A DNA stretch of 64,000 bases. It comes from Perlucidibaca aquatica (GTDB lineage Bacteria > Pseudomonadota > Gammaproteobacteria > Pseudomonadales > Moraxellaceae). The notes beneath the pieces are model-generated. The model searched no databases, had not been told where the DNA came from, and was given only the letters and a program-made list of their open reading frames with translations. Positions 46,366 to 55,183 of the stretch are shown here, piece after piece. How positions within the stretch are numbered: position 1 is the first letter of the stretch; each line of letters begins with the position of its first letter. The stretch is taken from positions 1,488,001-1,552,000 of the forward strand of contig NZ_LZDB01000002.1 in assembly GCF_001676655.1 (NCBI RefSeq), given 5' to 3'. The position numbers and the translations under genes were made by a program.

Positions 46366-48264
46366 ATGACCACACCTGAAAAGCCCGAACGCATCACGCT
46401 AAACGATCAGCAGAAAGAGTCCTCGCTGTATCGCTCCCGCGCCTCTTTGGCTGGCATGATCGTGCTGAGCTTGTTTTCACTGCTCTTGGTCCGCTATGGC
46501 TGGTTGCAGTTAGTTCAACACGAAACCTATCTCACGCTGTCCGAAAATAATCGCATCCACCTCGAGGCCATCTCACCGCCTCGTGGCTTTATTTACGACC
46601 GTAATGGCGTGCTGCTGGCCGATAACCGCCCCGTTTTTGCGCTGGTCGTGAATCGCCAAACGGCCGGCGATCTCGACACCTTAATTGCTCGCCTCAAGCC
46701 CGTTCTGCAACTCAGCGACGAAGAAGTGGTGCGCTTTAAGAAACGCTTACGCGTATCCCGCCGGTTTGACTCAGTACCCATTCGCTCCCGCCTGAGCGAA
46801 GAGGATTTAGCCCGCTTTTCAGAGGCACGCTACGACTTCCCCGGCGTCTCCACCGAGATTGAGATTTCGCGCTACTACCCCTACGGCGAGCTCTTTGCGC
46901 ATGTTATCGGCTATGTGTCCCGCATCTCTGAGCAAGAAGAAAAGACACTGGACCCAGCGGTTTATGAAGGCACCAATTTAATCGGCAAAATCGGCATCGA
47001 GAAGTATTACGAGTCGGCGCTGCATGGTCGTGTGGGCTATCAGCACGTTGAAACCAATGCCTATGGCAAACAGATTCGCGTCCTCAAGCGCACACCGCCA
47101 GTACGTGGCACGGACTTACGACTCGCCTTGGACGTAAAGTTGCAGCAAATCGCCCACGAACAATTAGCCGGGCGGCGCGGGGCTATTGTCGCGATTGATC
47201 CGCGCAATGGCGGTGTACTAGCGTTTGTCAGCAATCCAGGCTTTGACCCCAACCTCTTTGTGGGCGGCATTCCCGGCGCACTCTATCGCGGCCTCCGAGA
47301 TCATGCCGACCGGCCGCTCTACAATCGTGCGCTGCAAGGGACTTACCCGCCAGGCTCCACCATCAAGCCCCATGAAGGCCTGGGCGGGCTGCACTATGGC
47401 CTGGTGAATTGGGAATATCGCATTTCCGACCCCGGCTTCTTCAGCCTGCCGGGAGACTCGCATCGATTCCGCGACTGGAAAAAAGGCGGTCATGGCATAG
47501 TCGATCTAACACGCGCCGTGGAAATTTCCTGCGATATCTATTTTTATCAGCTCTCTGACCGTATGGGCGTGGACCGCTTTCACGACTGGATGTCGCAGTT
47601 CGGCTTTGGACACAAAACCGGAATCGATCTGGTCAATGAAAAATCCGGCACGCTGCCCTCCGTGGCTTGGAAACGCAAACGCCTGAAAGCGCCGTGGTAT
47701 CGCGGCGAAATGATGTCGGTCGGTATTGGCCAAGGCTACTTTACTGCCAGCCCCCTGCAAGTGGCTTTGTCCACGGCCATCATCGCCAACAAGGGTCATC
47801 ACTTGCGCCCACAAATGGTCATGAGCAGCTCAGGGCCCAATCCAGTCGTTATTGAGCCTCAACCCAATACGCGAGTCGTCTTCAACGGCATGCCCGAGGA
47901 TTGGGACAAGATGCACGAAGCCATGCGCCGTGTGGTTCATGGCAGTGGTACCGCGACCCATCTGGCACGCAAAATAACCGGCTACGAAATGGCCGGCAAG
48001 ACCGGTACAGCGCAGGTCAAAGGCATTAAGCAAAACGAAAAATACGATGAGTCCAAACTTGACGAACGTCACCTCGATCATGCGTGGTTCATGGGCTTTG
48101 CACCCGTGGTCAATCCCACCATCGCAGTTGCGGTTATCGTAGAGAATGGCAAGCATGGCAGCACAACCGCTGGCCCCATCGCCAAAGCCCTGTTTGATTA
48201 CGAAGTCATGGGGATTGTCGCGCCACCGCCCATCAGTGAATACGCCGACGTGGTAACAGAATAA
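46366..48264 (+). CDS. mrdA: Penicillin-binding protein 2 (MrdA)
   Basis: 632 residues, like E. coli PBP2 (633). One N-terminal membrane helix (about 28-50), the PBP dimer domain, and the transpeptidase domain with SxxK at S331 (PPGSTIK), an SCD-like SxN in the ISCDIYFYQL region, and KTG in AGKTGTAQV near 545. Essential for rod-shaped elongation with RodA. It starts 33 nt after rlmH and ends overlapping the rodA start by 1 nt (TAATG). Confidence 0.97.
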   Translation: MTTPEKPERITLNDQQKESSLYRSRASLAGMIVLSLFSLLLVRYGWLQLVQHETYLTLSENNRIHLEAISPPRGFIYDRNGVLLADNRPVFALVVNRQTAGDLDTLIARLKPVLQLSDEEVVRFKKRLRVSRRFDSVPIRSRLSEEDLARFSEARYDFPGVSTEIEISRYYPYGELFAHVIGYVSRISEQEEKTLDPAVYEGTNLIGKIGIEKYYESALHGRVGYQHVETNAYGKQIRVLKRTPPVRGTDLRLALDVKLQQIAHEQLAGRRGAIVAIDPRNGGVLAFVSNPGFDPNLFVGGIPGALYRGLRDHADRPLYNRALQGTYPPGSTIKPHEGLGGLHYGLVNWEYRISDPGFFSLPGDSHRFRDWKKGGHGIVDLTRAVEISCDIYFYQLSDRMGVDRFHDWMSQFGFGHKTGIDLVNEKSGTLPSVAWKRKRLKAPWYRGEMMSVGIGQGYFTASPLQVALSTAIIANKGHHLRPQMVMSSSGPNPVVIEPQPNTRVVFNGMPEDWDKMHEAMRRVVHGSGTATHLARKITGYEMAGKTGTAQVKGIKQNEKYDESKLDERHLDHAWFMGFAPVVNPTIAVAVIVENGKHGSTTAGPIAKALFDYEVMGIVAPPPISEYADVVTE

Positions 48265-49412
48265 TGACTGAACAACAAAATCGCTTTCTTCGATCAGCGC
48301 CCAGCACCGGTGCTGAATTCAGCAAAGGTAGCGATGTCTGGTCCAAGCTATACATTGACCCTGTACTCGGCTCTTTACTCGCCCTATTAGCCTTACTGGG
48401 TTTAACAGCCCTTTACAGCGCCAGCGGCGCCGATCTCGACATGACCCTTAAGCAGGCCTCAAGCATGCTGATTGGCACCGTCGTCATGCTCACGTTTGCA
48501 CGCATCCCGCCCAGTACCTATGCCTATATTTCGCCTTGGTTTTATGGCTTTGGCATCTTATTGCTGATTGCTGTCGCGCTGTTTGGCGACATTCGTTTAG
48601 GCGCCCAACGGTGGTTGACTATTCCTGGCGTCACCAGCGTGCAACCTTCAGAGTTTTTGAAGCTGGCAATGCCTATGATGGCTGCCTGGTTCATTTCATC
48701 ACGCCCTCAACCCCTGAATATGAAGGATGTTGGCATCTCCTTAGTATTGATTATGCTGCCCGTTGCATTGATTGCTGAGCAGCCAGACTTGGGCACCTCG
48801 ATTTTGGTCTTTGCCAGCGGCTTCTTCGTGCTCTTTTTGGGCGGCTTACCCTGGCGTTTTATGGCGACATTAGCCGGTAGCTTTGCCATTTTGGCGCCCA
48901 TTGGCTGGGGTTTTCTGCACGACTATCAACGCCGTCGCGTACTCACCTTATTCGACCCTGAATCTGACCCGCTCGGAAACGGCTGGAACATCATTCAATC
49001 GAAAACCGCCATTGGCTCTGGTGGCACCTTCGGCAAAGGTTGGTTAGATGGCAGTCAATCTCACCTGCACTTCCTTCCCGAAGGCCACACCGACTTCATT
49101 ATTGCGGCTTACAGCGAAGAGTTCGGCTTTATTGGTGTCATCTTATTAATGATGATTTATACCGGCATCCTGATGCGGGCCTTTCAGATCGCAACACAGG
49201 CGCAAACGTCGTATGGTCGCCTGCTGGCTGGTGCCATCACGCTGTCATTTTCTGTCTATGTCTTTGTCAACGTCGGCATGGTCGGCGGCATTTTACCTGT
49301 AGTGGGTGTACCGCTTCCGTTTGTCAGCTACGGTGGCACCGCCATTATTACGTTGATGTCTGGCTTCGGCGTGCTGATGTCCATTCATGCACATCGCAAA
49401 CTCATGGGTTAA
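48264..49412 (+). CDS. rodA: Rod-shape peptidoglycan polymerase RodA
   Basis: 382-residue SEDS family glycosyltransferase, about ten membrane helices. The conserved signature LPEGHTDFIIAAYSEEFGFIGV near residue 270, the RLGAQRWLTIPGVTSVQPSEFLK segment near 115, and GVPLPFVSYGGTAIITLMSGFGVLMSI at the end are typical. The family aspartate is in EGHTDF. It works with PBP2, encoded directly upstream. Confidence 0.97.
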   Translation: MTEQQNRFLRSAPSTGAEFSKGSDVWSKLYIDPVLGSLLALLALLGLTALYSASGADLDMTLKQASSMLIGTVVMLTFARIPPSTYAYISPWFYGFGILLLIAVALFGDIRLGAQRWLTIPGVTSVQPSEFLKLAMPMMAAWFISSRPQPLNMKDVGISLVLIMLPVALIAEQPDLGTSILVFASGFFVLFLGGLPWRFMATLAGSFAILAPIGWGFLHDYQRRRVLTLFDPESDPLGNGWNIIQSKTAIGSGGTFGKGWLDGSQSHLHFLPEGHTDFIIAAYSEEFGFIGVILLMMIYTGILMRAFQIATQAQTSYGRLLAGAITLSFSVYVFVNVGMVGGILPVVGVPLPFVSYGGTAIITLMSGFGVLMSIHAHRKLMG

Positions 49413-49424
49413 GAGGGAACACGA

Positions 49425-50462
49425 ATGGCAACTTGGTGGCACGGCGCACTCGCCGCATTTGGATTTTTGACCAGCACATCACAAGCCGGTGACTTCTCAC
49501 AGTATGAAGAGCTCAGTGCCCTGATTGAGCAACTCGAAGCGGACAAGATTTATGCCCCGGGCGAACTATCCAAACTTTTTGAGCAAGTGAATCGACAGCC
49601 TAAGGTCTTGGAGTCGATTGCACGTCCGGCAGAAAAGAGTAAGGAGTGGCGCGACTACCGCCCCATTTTCATGACCGAATCACGCCTCAGCGATGGCTTG
49701 GTTTTCTGGGACACTTATCACAAGGAGCTGGCACGGGCTGAAAGCGCAACTGGCGTGCCCGCCAGCATGATCTTGGCCATTCTGGGCATTGAAACGAAGT
49801 ACGGTTACAACAAAGGTAGCTACCCGGTCATTGAGTCTCTGGCCACCTTAGGGTTTGACTACCCGCCGCGTGCACCTTTTTTCCGCAAGGAACTCAAAGA
49901 GTTTCTGATTCTGACCAAACAAAACGGCATGGATCCGCTGTCCATTCAAGGCTCATATGCCGGGGCCATGGGCTTCCCACAGTTCATGCCGTCGAGCTGG
50001 CGCAATTTGGCCGTAGATTTTGATGGCGACAGCCGCATCGACCTGATTAACAACCCGGTCGATGCCATTGGCTCCATCGCGAATTACTTTAAAGGCAACG
50101 GCTGGCGCCCGGGCGAGCCCGTGGCAGCTCGCGCTCGCCTAACCAGCCAAAATTACGATACCGCCACCAGCACGGAATTGAAGGCCGTGAGCACACTGGC
50201 GCAACTAGCTAATCAAGGTTTATTGCCACGCGATCTGGCCAATTTGCCCGGCAATACCCCGGCGTCAGGTATTCGCTTACAAGGGACGAACGGCGGCGAA
50301 TTCTGGATTGGTTTTAATAACTTCTATGTGATTACGCGGTATAACAGAAGCATCCTATACGCGATGGCCGCACTGCAGCTTTCGCAGGCACTCGATGCCG
50401 CAAAACAAGAACGAGACCAGGTTGCCGCCAGTGCAACGTCAGGAGTTAGTCTCCTGCCCTGA
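49425..50462 (+). CDS. mltB: Lytic murein transglycosylase B
   Basis: 345 residues. A short hydrophobic N-terminus ends near QAGD; it looks like a signal peptide, but without a lipobox (E. coli MltB is a lipoprotein). The catalytic glutamate lies in [22 protein letters not shown] near 122. Other MltB motifs: [18 protein letters not shown] near 185 and [28 protein letters not shown] near 205. It starts 12 nt after rodA, and rlpA follows after 17 nt. Confidence 0.95.
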   Translation: MATWWHGALAAFGFLTSTSQAGDFSQYEELSALIEQLEADKIYAPGELSKLFEQVNRQPKVLESIARPAEKSKEWRDYRPIFMTESRLSDGLVFWDTYHKELARAESATGVPASMILAILGIETKYGYNKGSYPVIESLATLGFDYPPRAPFFRKELKEFLILTKQNGMDPLSIQGSYAGAMGFPQFMPSSWRNLAVDFDGDSRIDLINNPVDAIGSIANYFKGNGWRPGEPVAARARLTSQNYDTATSTELKAVSTLAQLANQGLLPRDLANLPGNTPASGIRLQGTNGGEFWIGFNNFYVITRYNRSILYAMAALQLSQALDAAKQERDQVAASATSGVSLLP

Positions 50463-50479
50463 GTTTCGCAGGAGGTTGC

Positions 50480-51424
50480 ATGCAATTCCGTTTTATTAAC
50501 GCGCTGCTAGCGTGTGCTATCCCCACACTGTGCAGCGCTGCGGTGATGGCAGATGACCTGACTCCTGCGCAAATAGCTGAGCTTATCGGCACCACACCCG
50601 CCGCCACCGACGGCCCAAATGCCGCGTTGAATTGGCAACAATGGGGCGCAGCAGAAGCAGCAGCGCAAGCCATTGTGGACGCCCCTGTTGAAAGCTGGGG
50701 AATCCTGCCCGACGTACAAGCGGAAGCCCACGACGATCTAGACGCGCTAGTTGAGCGCGATGAGATTCGCAGAATGTGGCGCGCGCTCGGCACGCAGGGA
50801 GAAATGTATCGCATCAAGCGTTTAGTCGTTGGCCGCCCCCACGTTGGCGAAGCGTCGTGGTATGGCCCCGGCTTTCATGGCCGATTAACGGCAAGTGGTG
50901 AGCGATTCAATATGCATGCCTTGACCGCTGCCCATCGCACCCTGCCGCTACCCAGCTACGTGCGAGTCACGCATGTCGGCAATGGCAGAAGCACCATCGT
51001 GAAAATTAATGATCGCGGCCCTTATCATGGCAATCGCATCATTGATTTATCGTATGCAGCCGCTCAATTACTGGGCATTAAAGGCAAAGGCCGTGTTTCC
51101 TTAGAGCCGGTAACAGGTGAGGAGCGAGAGGGTAGCCGACGTGCGGGCGTCGCCTTGAATACCGCCCCTGCGTATCAATTAATGCTGGGAAACTATGACG
51201 ACACGCACGCAGCCCAATTGCTACAAGCGAAGCTGATGAAGCGCTTACCGATGGGCATCCCCGTGAGTTTGTCGGTAAGCCCGGCGCCTATAGAGGCTCA
51301 CCGGGTCATTGTTGGGCCGTTAGCGACTAGTCTCGATGTGCAACTGTTAGTGCGCAGCATCCGAGCATCGCGCATGGATTTCGCCGAAGAGCCCCTTCGT
51401 ATTGATGCACTAAAGCTTCAGTAA
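50480..51424 (+). CDS. rlpA: Septal-ring lytic transglycosylase RlpA
   Basis: 314 residues. An N-terminal signal-like segment ends near VMADD; a lipobox is not clear, although LLAC near residue 12 is a weak candidate. The double-psi beta-barrel domain ([21 protein letters not shown] ... [26 protein letters not shown]) covers about 125-215, with the catalytic region of RlpA. The C-terminus (about 235-310) is a degenerate SPOR domain that binds denuded glycans at the septum. Follows mltB by 17 nt. Its 3' end is convergent with the crotonase gene. Confidence 0.92.
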   Translation: MQFRFINALLACAIPTLCSAAVMADDLTPAQIAELIGTTPAATDGPNAALNWQQWGAAEAAAQAIVDAPVESWGILPDVQAEAHDDLDALVERDEIRRMWRALGTQGEMYRIKRLVVGRPHVGEASWYGPGFHGRLTASGERFNMHALTAAHRTLPLPSYVRVTHVGNGRSTIVKINDRGPYHGNRIIDLSYAAAQLLGIKGKGRVSLEPVTGEEREGSRRAGVALNTAPAYQLMLGNYDDTHAAQLLQAKLMKRLPMGIPVSLSVSPAPIEAHRVIVGPLATSLDVQLLVRSIRASRMDFAEEPLRIDALKLQ

Positions 51425-51433
51425 CAACGCGCT

Positions 51434-52234
51434 TTAGCAGTTAACCTTACGCGAACCGTAGGTCGATGGCTGCTTGGTTTGTGCGGCCTTGACCGCCTGC
51501 TTTTGATTGCGACCTAGCAATAAACGCAACTGATACCAACGCTCCAAGCAAAACGCTTTATTCACCGATGCCGGCCACGCACGCTGGAACAGAAATTTGG
51601 TTGCTGCCACGGAGTCCGGCGAGCGCGTAGTAATTTCCGTGACTAAGGCATGTGCCGCCGCTAATGGGTCTGCATGTGTTTCCGTTACTAAACCATAGGC
51701 TTTGCCCTGCTCAGCAGAAAAAACCTCCGCCGTCATCGACAGTTTCTTGGCTACATCCAAGGGCATCACTTCACGAAAGCTAACCGTACCGGACATATCG
51801 GGAATGAGGCCCCACTTGGCTTCCATGATGGACATTTCACAGTCTGGCGTGGCGAAACGGAAGTCGGCTGCCAGCGCGATTTGCACGCCAGCGCCATAGC
51901 AACGACCGTGCATGACGGCAATCACGGGCACTGGAATACGACGCCAAACCCAGGCCACTTCTTGAAAGTTATTGGTATTGCGCCAGAGTGGGCGAAGGAA
52001 GTTACTGAGCATTTTCGTCGGCTTTTTCATGAAGCCCGGAATGTCTAGACCACTGCAAAAGCTAGCGCCCTCGGCGCGAATAATCACCGCTCGAATGTCG
52101 CGATCCTTGCGGAGCTCCTGCCCTACGCGAATCAATTCAGATAGCGTATCGATACCAATCGCGTTGTGCTTTTCTGGACGCGCCAGAACGACTTCTACCC
52201 AAGACCCTTTATGCTCAACACGAACTGGTGACAT
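51434..52234 (-). CDS. Crotonase/enoyl-CoA hydratase-family protein
   Basis: 266 residues. Crotonase fold with the oxyanion-hole segments GASFCSGLDIPGF near 55 and HGRCYGAGVQIALAADFRFA near 115. The sequence resembles CaiD/PaaG-like family members more than FadB. The reaction cannot be set from sequence. The C-terminus is basic (RNQKQAVKAAQTKQPSTYGSRKVNC). It lies 52 nt after nirD on the same strand, probably a separate function that shares transcription. Confidence 0.85.
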   Translation of the reverse strand: MSPVRVEHKGSWVEVVLARPEKHNAIGIDTLSELIRVGQELRKDRDIRAVIIRAEGASFCSGLDIPGFMKKPTKMLSNFLRPLWRNTNNFQEVAWVWRRIPVPVIAVMHGRCYGAGVQIALAADFRFATPDCEMSIMEAKWGLIPDMSGTVSFREVMPLDVAKKLSMTAEVFSAEQGKAYGLVTETHADPLAAAHALVTEITTRSPDSVAATKFLFQRAWPASVNKAFCLERWYQLRLLLGRNQKQAVKAAQTKQPSTYGSRKVNC

Positions 52235-52286
52235 GGCTCAGACCCTACTCAGGAACATTAGGGAGCTGAGCCTATCAGTCCTTGGC

Positions 52287-52637
52287 TTAGTCGACTATGA
52301 CCAAAACTTCACCGTCGCGCTCAATCACGGCGAATGTCGCAATCGTCACTGACTCATCCTCTAAGCAGGCTCCGGTGAGCAGGTCAAAGTGCTGCTTGTA
52401 GACCGGCGATGCAACAACCGCACGCCCCTGCAGACTGCCGGTAATACCCCGAGACAAGACATTGGCTTGCGAGAAGGGATCGAAGTTGCTGACGCCATGC
52501 AGCGAGCCATCACGTAGGCGGAAAATGGCCACTTGCTTGCCATTTACCAACGCCGCGACACCAACACCAGCCTGAACCTTGTCACTCGTACATACCGCAA
52601 CAGCGTGTTCCATATTCATTTCCTTAGCGGCACTCAT
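52287..52637 (-). CDS. nirD: Nitrite reductase small subunit NirD
   Basis: 116 residues with a Rieske-like fold. E. coli NirD is 108; the iron-sulfur ligands are usually missing in this family and no CxH pair is visible here. It associates with NirB in NADH-dependent reduction of nitrite to ammonium. Its ATG overlaps the nirB stop as ATGA. A second in-frame ATG eight codons in (MNMEHAV) is a possible start. Confidence 0.92.
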   Translation of the reverse strand: MSAAKEMNMEHAVAVCTSDKVQAGVGVAALVNGKQVAIFRLRDGSLHGVSNFDPFSQANVLSRGITGSLQGRAVVASPVYKQHFDLLTGACLEDESVTIATFAVIERDGEVLVIVD

Positions 52638-55183
52638 AACGACACCGTCGCAATTCGATCAACCGCTTTTTCGGCGGGCGTGGCGGGGCGAATTTGACCA
52701 CGCTCTTCAACAAAAACGATGTTGTCATCGGGCACGTCGGCAGCATTGATAAAGCTGTTGAAGCGGGCACGCAGTTCAGGTGTTTCAACGGTGGTTTTCC
52801 ACTCACACTGGTAGGTGTCGGCCACAGCCTGCATGTCCTTCTCCAGCTCATCAGCCAAGCCGAGGGAGTTCTCAATCACGACTTGCTTCAGGTAGTCGAG
52901 ACCACCCTCCAAGTTTTCGCGCCAAACACTGGTGCGCTGCAGGCGATCAGCGGTACGGACATAGAACATCAGCACGCGGTCAATGTACTGCACCAGCGTG
53001 GCCTCATCGAGATCACTGGCAAACAGCTCGGCGTGACGTGGACGCATGCCGCCGTTTCCACAGACATACAGGTTCCAACCGCGTTCAGTGGCAATCACAC
53101 CGATGTCTTTGCTCTGTGCCTCAGCACACTCACGGGTACAGCCGGACACACCAAACTTAATCTTGTGCGGGGAGCGCAGACCCTTGTAGCGGTTCTCTAA
53201 GCGCACGGCTAAGCCAACTGAGTCGCCTACCCCGTAGCGGCACCAGGTGGAGCCCACGCAAGACTTCACCGTACGCAGCGACTTGCCGTAGGCATGGCCG
53301 GTTTCAAAGCCGGCAGCAATTAACTCTTCCCAAATCAGCGGCAACTGCTCAACACGCGCGCCAAACAGGTCCACACGCTGGCCGCCGGTGATCTTGGTAT
53401 ACAGACCATATTTCTTCGCCACCGAACCCACCGCAATGAGGCCATCCGGCGTGACTTCACCTGCTGGCATACGCGGCACGACCGAGTACGTACCATCTTT
53501 CTGCAAGTTGCCGAGGAAGTAATCATTGGTGTCCTGCAAACCAGCGTGGCTAGGCTTGAGGATGTATTCATTCCACGTCGAGGCCAGAATGGACGCCGTG
53601 GTGGGCTTGCAGATATCACAGCCCTCACCCGTGCCATGCTTTTCCAGCAGCTCGTCAAAGGTCGTGATTTTTTCGACTTTAATCAGGTGAAAAAGCTCCT
53701 GACGCGAGTAAGCGAAGTGTTCGCAGAGGTCTTTCTTAACCTCAATGCCTTGCTTAGCCAGCTCGCTTTTCAGAATTTGGCCGACCAAGGCGGTGCAACC
53801 CCCACATGAGGTGCCCGCTTTGGTCAGGGCTTTTAGCTCGCCCAGATCGCAGGTTCCCGCTGCAATCGTGCTGCAAATCATGCCCTTGCTCACGCTGTTG
53901 CAAGAGCAAATCTGAGCCGTGTCTGGCAAGGCGTCGGCACCCAGCGCCGGTGCGCCGCCTGCGCTTTCGGGCAGAATGAAACTTTCCGGGTTAGCGGGCA
54001 GCGTCATTTCATTGAGCATGAGCTGCAGCAAGGTGCCATAGGCCTCGGCCTCGCCAATCAGAATCGCCCCCAGCAGCTTCGTTTTGTCGGCAGACACCAC
54101 GAGCTTTTTGTAGATCTCAGCGGCTTCATCCACATAGGTGTAGGCCAGCGAGCCAGGCGTCGCGGCATGGGCGTCGCCAATGGAGGCCACATCAATGCCC
54201 ATGAGCTTGAGCTTGGTGGACATGTCTGCGCCACGGAAGGCGCTTTCTGTTTTGCCCATGATGTGATCGGCAGCAACTTGGGCCATCTGATAGCCCGGCG
54301 CGACTAAACCGTAGATACGGCCACTCCAGAGCGCGCACTCACCAATCGCATAGATATCGGGATCGGAGGTTTGGCACTGATCATTAATCACGATGGCGCC
54401 GCGCTCACCCATAACCAGCCCGCACTGACGCGCCAGCTCATCGCGGGGGCGAATGCCGGCGGAGAACAGAATCAAGTCCGTTTCCAGCGAGCTGCCATCC
54501 GCAAAATTCATGGCATGACGGGCGCTTTTGCCATCGACAATTTCTTGGGTATTTTTGCCGGTATGCACGTGCACACCGAGGGCTTCAATCTTGCGACGCA
54601 GCACGCGGCCACCGCCGTCATCAACCTGAACCGCCATCAGTCGCGGGGCGAACTCCACCACATGCGTTTCTAAGCCGAGATCGCGCAGTGCTTTGGCCGC
54701 TTCCAGACCGAGTAAGCCACCGCCCACCACCACGCCAACTTTCGATACGGCTGCGCCGGCTTGGATGGCTTCTAAGTCTTCAATGGTGCGGTAGACCAGG
54801 CAATGCTCGCGATCTTTGCCGGGCAGAGGCGGCACGAAGGGGAAGGAGCCCGTAGCCAGTACCAGTTTGTCGTAGGCCACGACTTCGCCACTGGCCACCG
54901 TGACTTGCTTGAGTTCACGATCAATGGCGACAGCTTTTGTGTTCAGGTGAAGAAAGACGCCGCTGTCGGCAAAGAAGTTGCCTTTAACCAGACTCAGGTC
55001 CTCTGCGGTCTTACCACTGAAGTAGGCCGACAAATAAACGCGGTCATACGCTGCTCGTGGCTCTTCAGCCAGTACCGTGACTTCAAGCTCAGCAAAGCCG
55101 GCACTATCTTCCACCAGTTGTTCCAGAAACTTATGGCCAACCATGCCATTACCGATAACAACGACGCGCTGTTTGTGACTCAT
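52634..55183 (-). CDS. nirB: NADH-dependent nitrite reductase large subunit NirB
   Basis: 849 residues (E. coli 847). Order: FAD/NAD domain (RVVVIGNGMVGHKFLEQL at the N-terminus, ATGSFPFVPPLPG, GGGLLGLEAAKAL), a BFD-like [2Fe-2S] domain with CSCNSVSKGMICSTIAAG and GTSCGGCTALV near 425-480, then the siroheme/[4Fe-4S] domain with GVSGCTRECAEAQSKD and VCGNGG near 640-690. It reduces nitrite to ammonium in the cytoplasm. Start at the ATG overlapping the nitrate reductase stop as ATGA. Confidence 0.96.
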   Translation of the reverse strand: MSHKQRVVVIGNGMVGHKFLEQLVEDSAGFAELEVTVLAEEPRAAYDRVYLSAYFSGKTAEDLSLVKGNFFADSGVFLHLNTKAVAIDRELKQVTVASGEVVAYDKLVLATGSFPFVPPLPGKDREHCLVYRTIEDLEAIQAGAAVSKVGVVVGGGLLGLEAAKALRDLGLETHVVEFAPRLMAVQVDDGGGRVLRRKIEALGVHVHTGKNTQEIVDGKSARHAMNFADGSSLETDLILFSAGIRPRDELARQCGLVMGERGAIVINDQCQTSDPDIYAIGECALWSGRIYGLVAPGYQMAQVAADHIMGKTESAFRGADMSTKLKLMGIDVASIGDAHAATPGSLAYTYVDEAAEIYKKLVVSADKTKLLGAILIGEAEAYGTLLQLMLNEMTLPANPESFILPESAGGAPALGADALPDTAQICSCNSVSKGMICSTIAAGTCDLGELKALTKAGTSCGGCTALVGQILKSELAKQGIEVKKDLCEHFAYSRQELFHLIKVEKITTFDELLEKHGTGEGCDICKPTTASILASTWNEYILKPSHAGLQDTNDYFLGNLQKDGTYSVVPRMPAGEVTPDGLIAVGSVAKKYGLYTKITGGQRVDLFGARVEQLPLIWEELIAAGFETGHAYGKSLRTVKSCVGSTWCRYGVGDSVGLAVRLENRYKGLRSPHKIKFGVSGCTRECAEAQSKDIGVIATERGWNLYVCGNGGMRPRHAELFASDLDEATLVQYIDRVLMFYVRTADRLQRTSVWRENLEGGLDYLKQVVIENSLGLADELEKDMQAVADTYQCEWKTTVETPELRARFNSFINAADVPDDNIVFVEERGQIRPATPAEKAVDRIATVSL

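Noticed and set aside
50480-50560. RlpA as a clear lipoprotein
   Set aside because: LLAC near residue 12 follows too short a hydrophobic stretch; a normal signal peptide fits equally well, so no lipid anchor is claimed.
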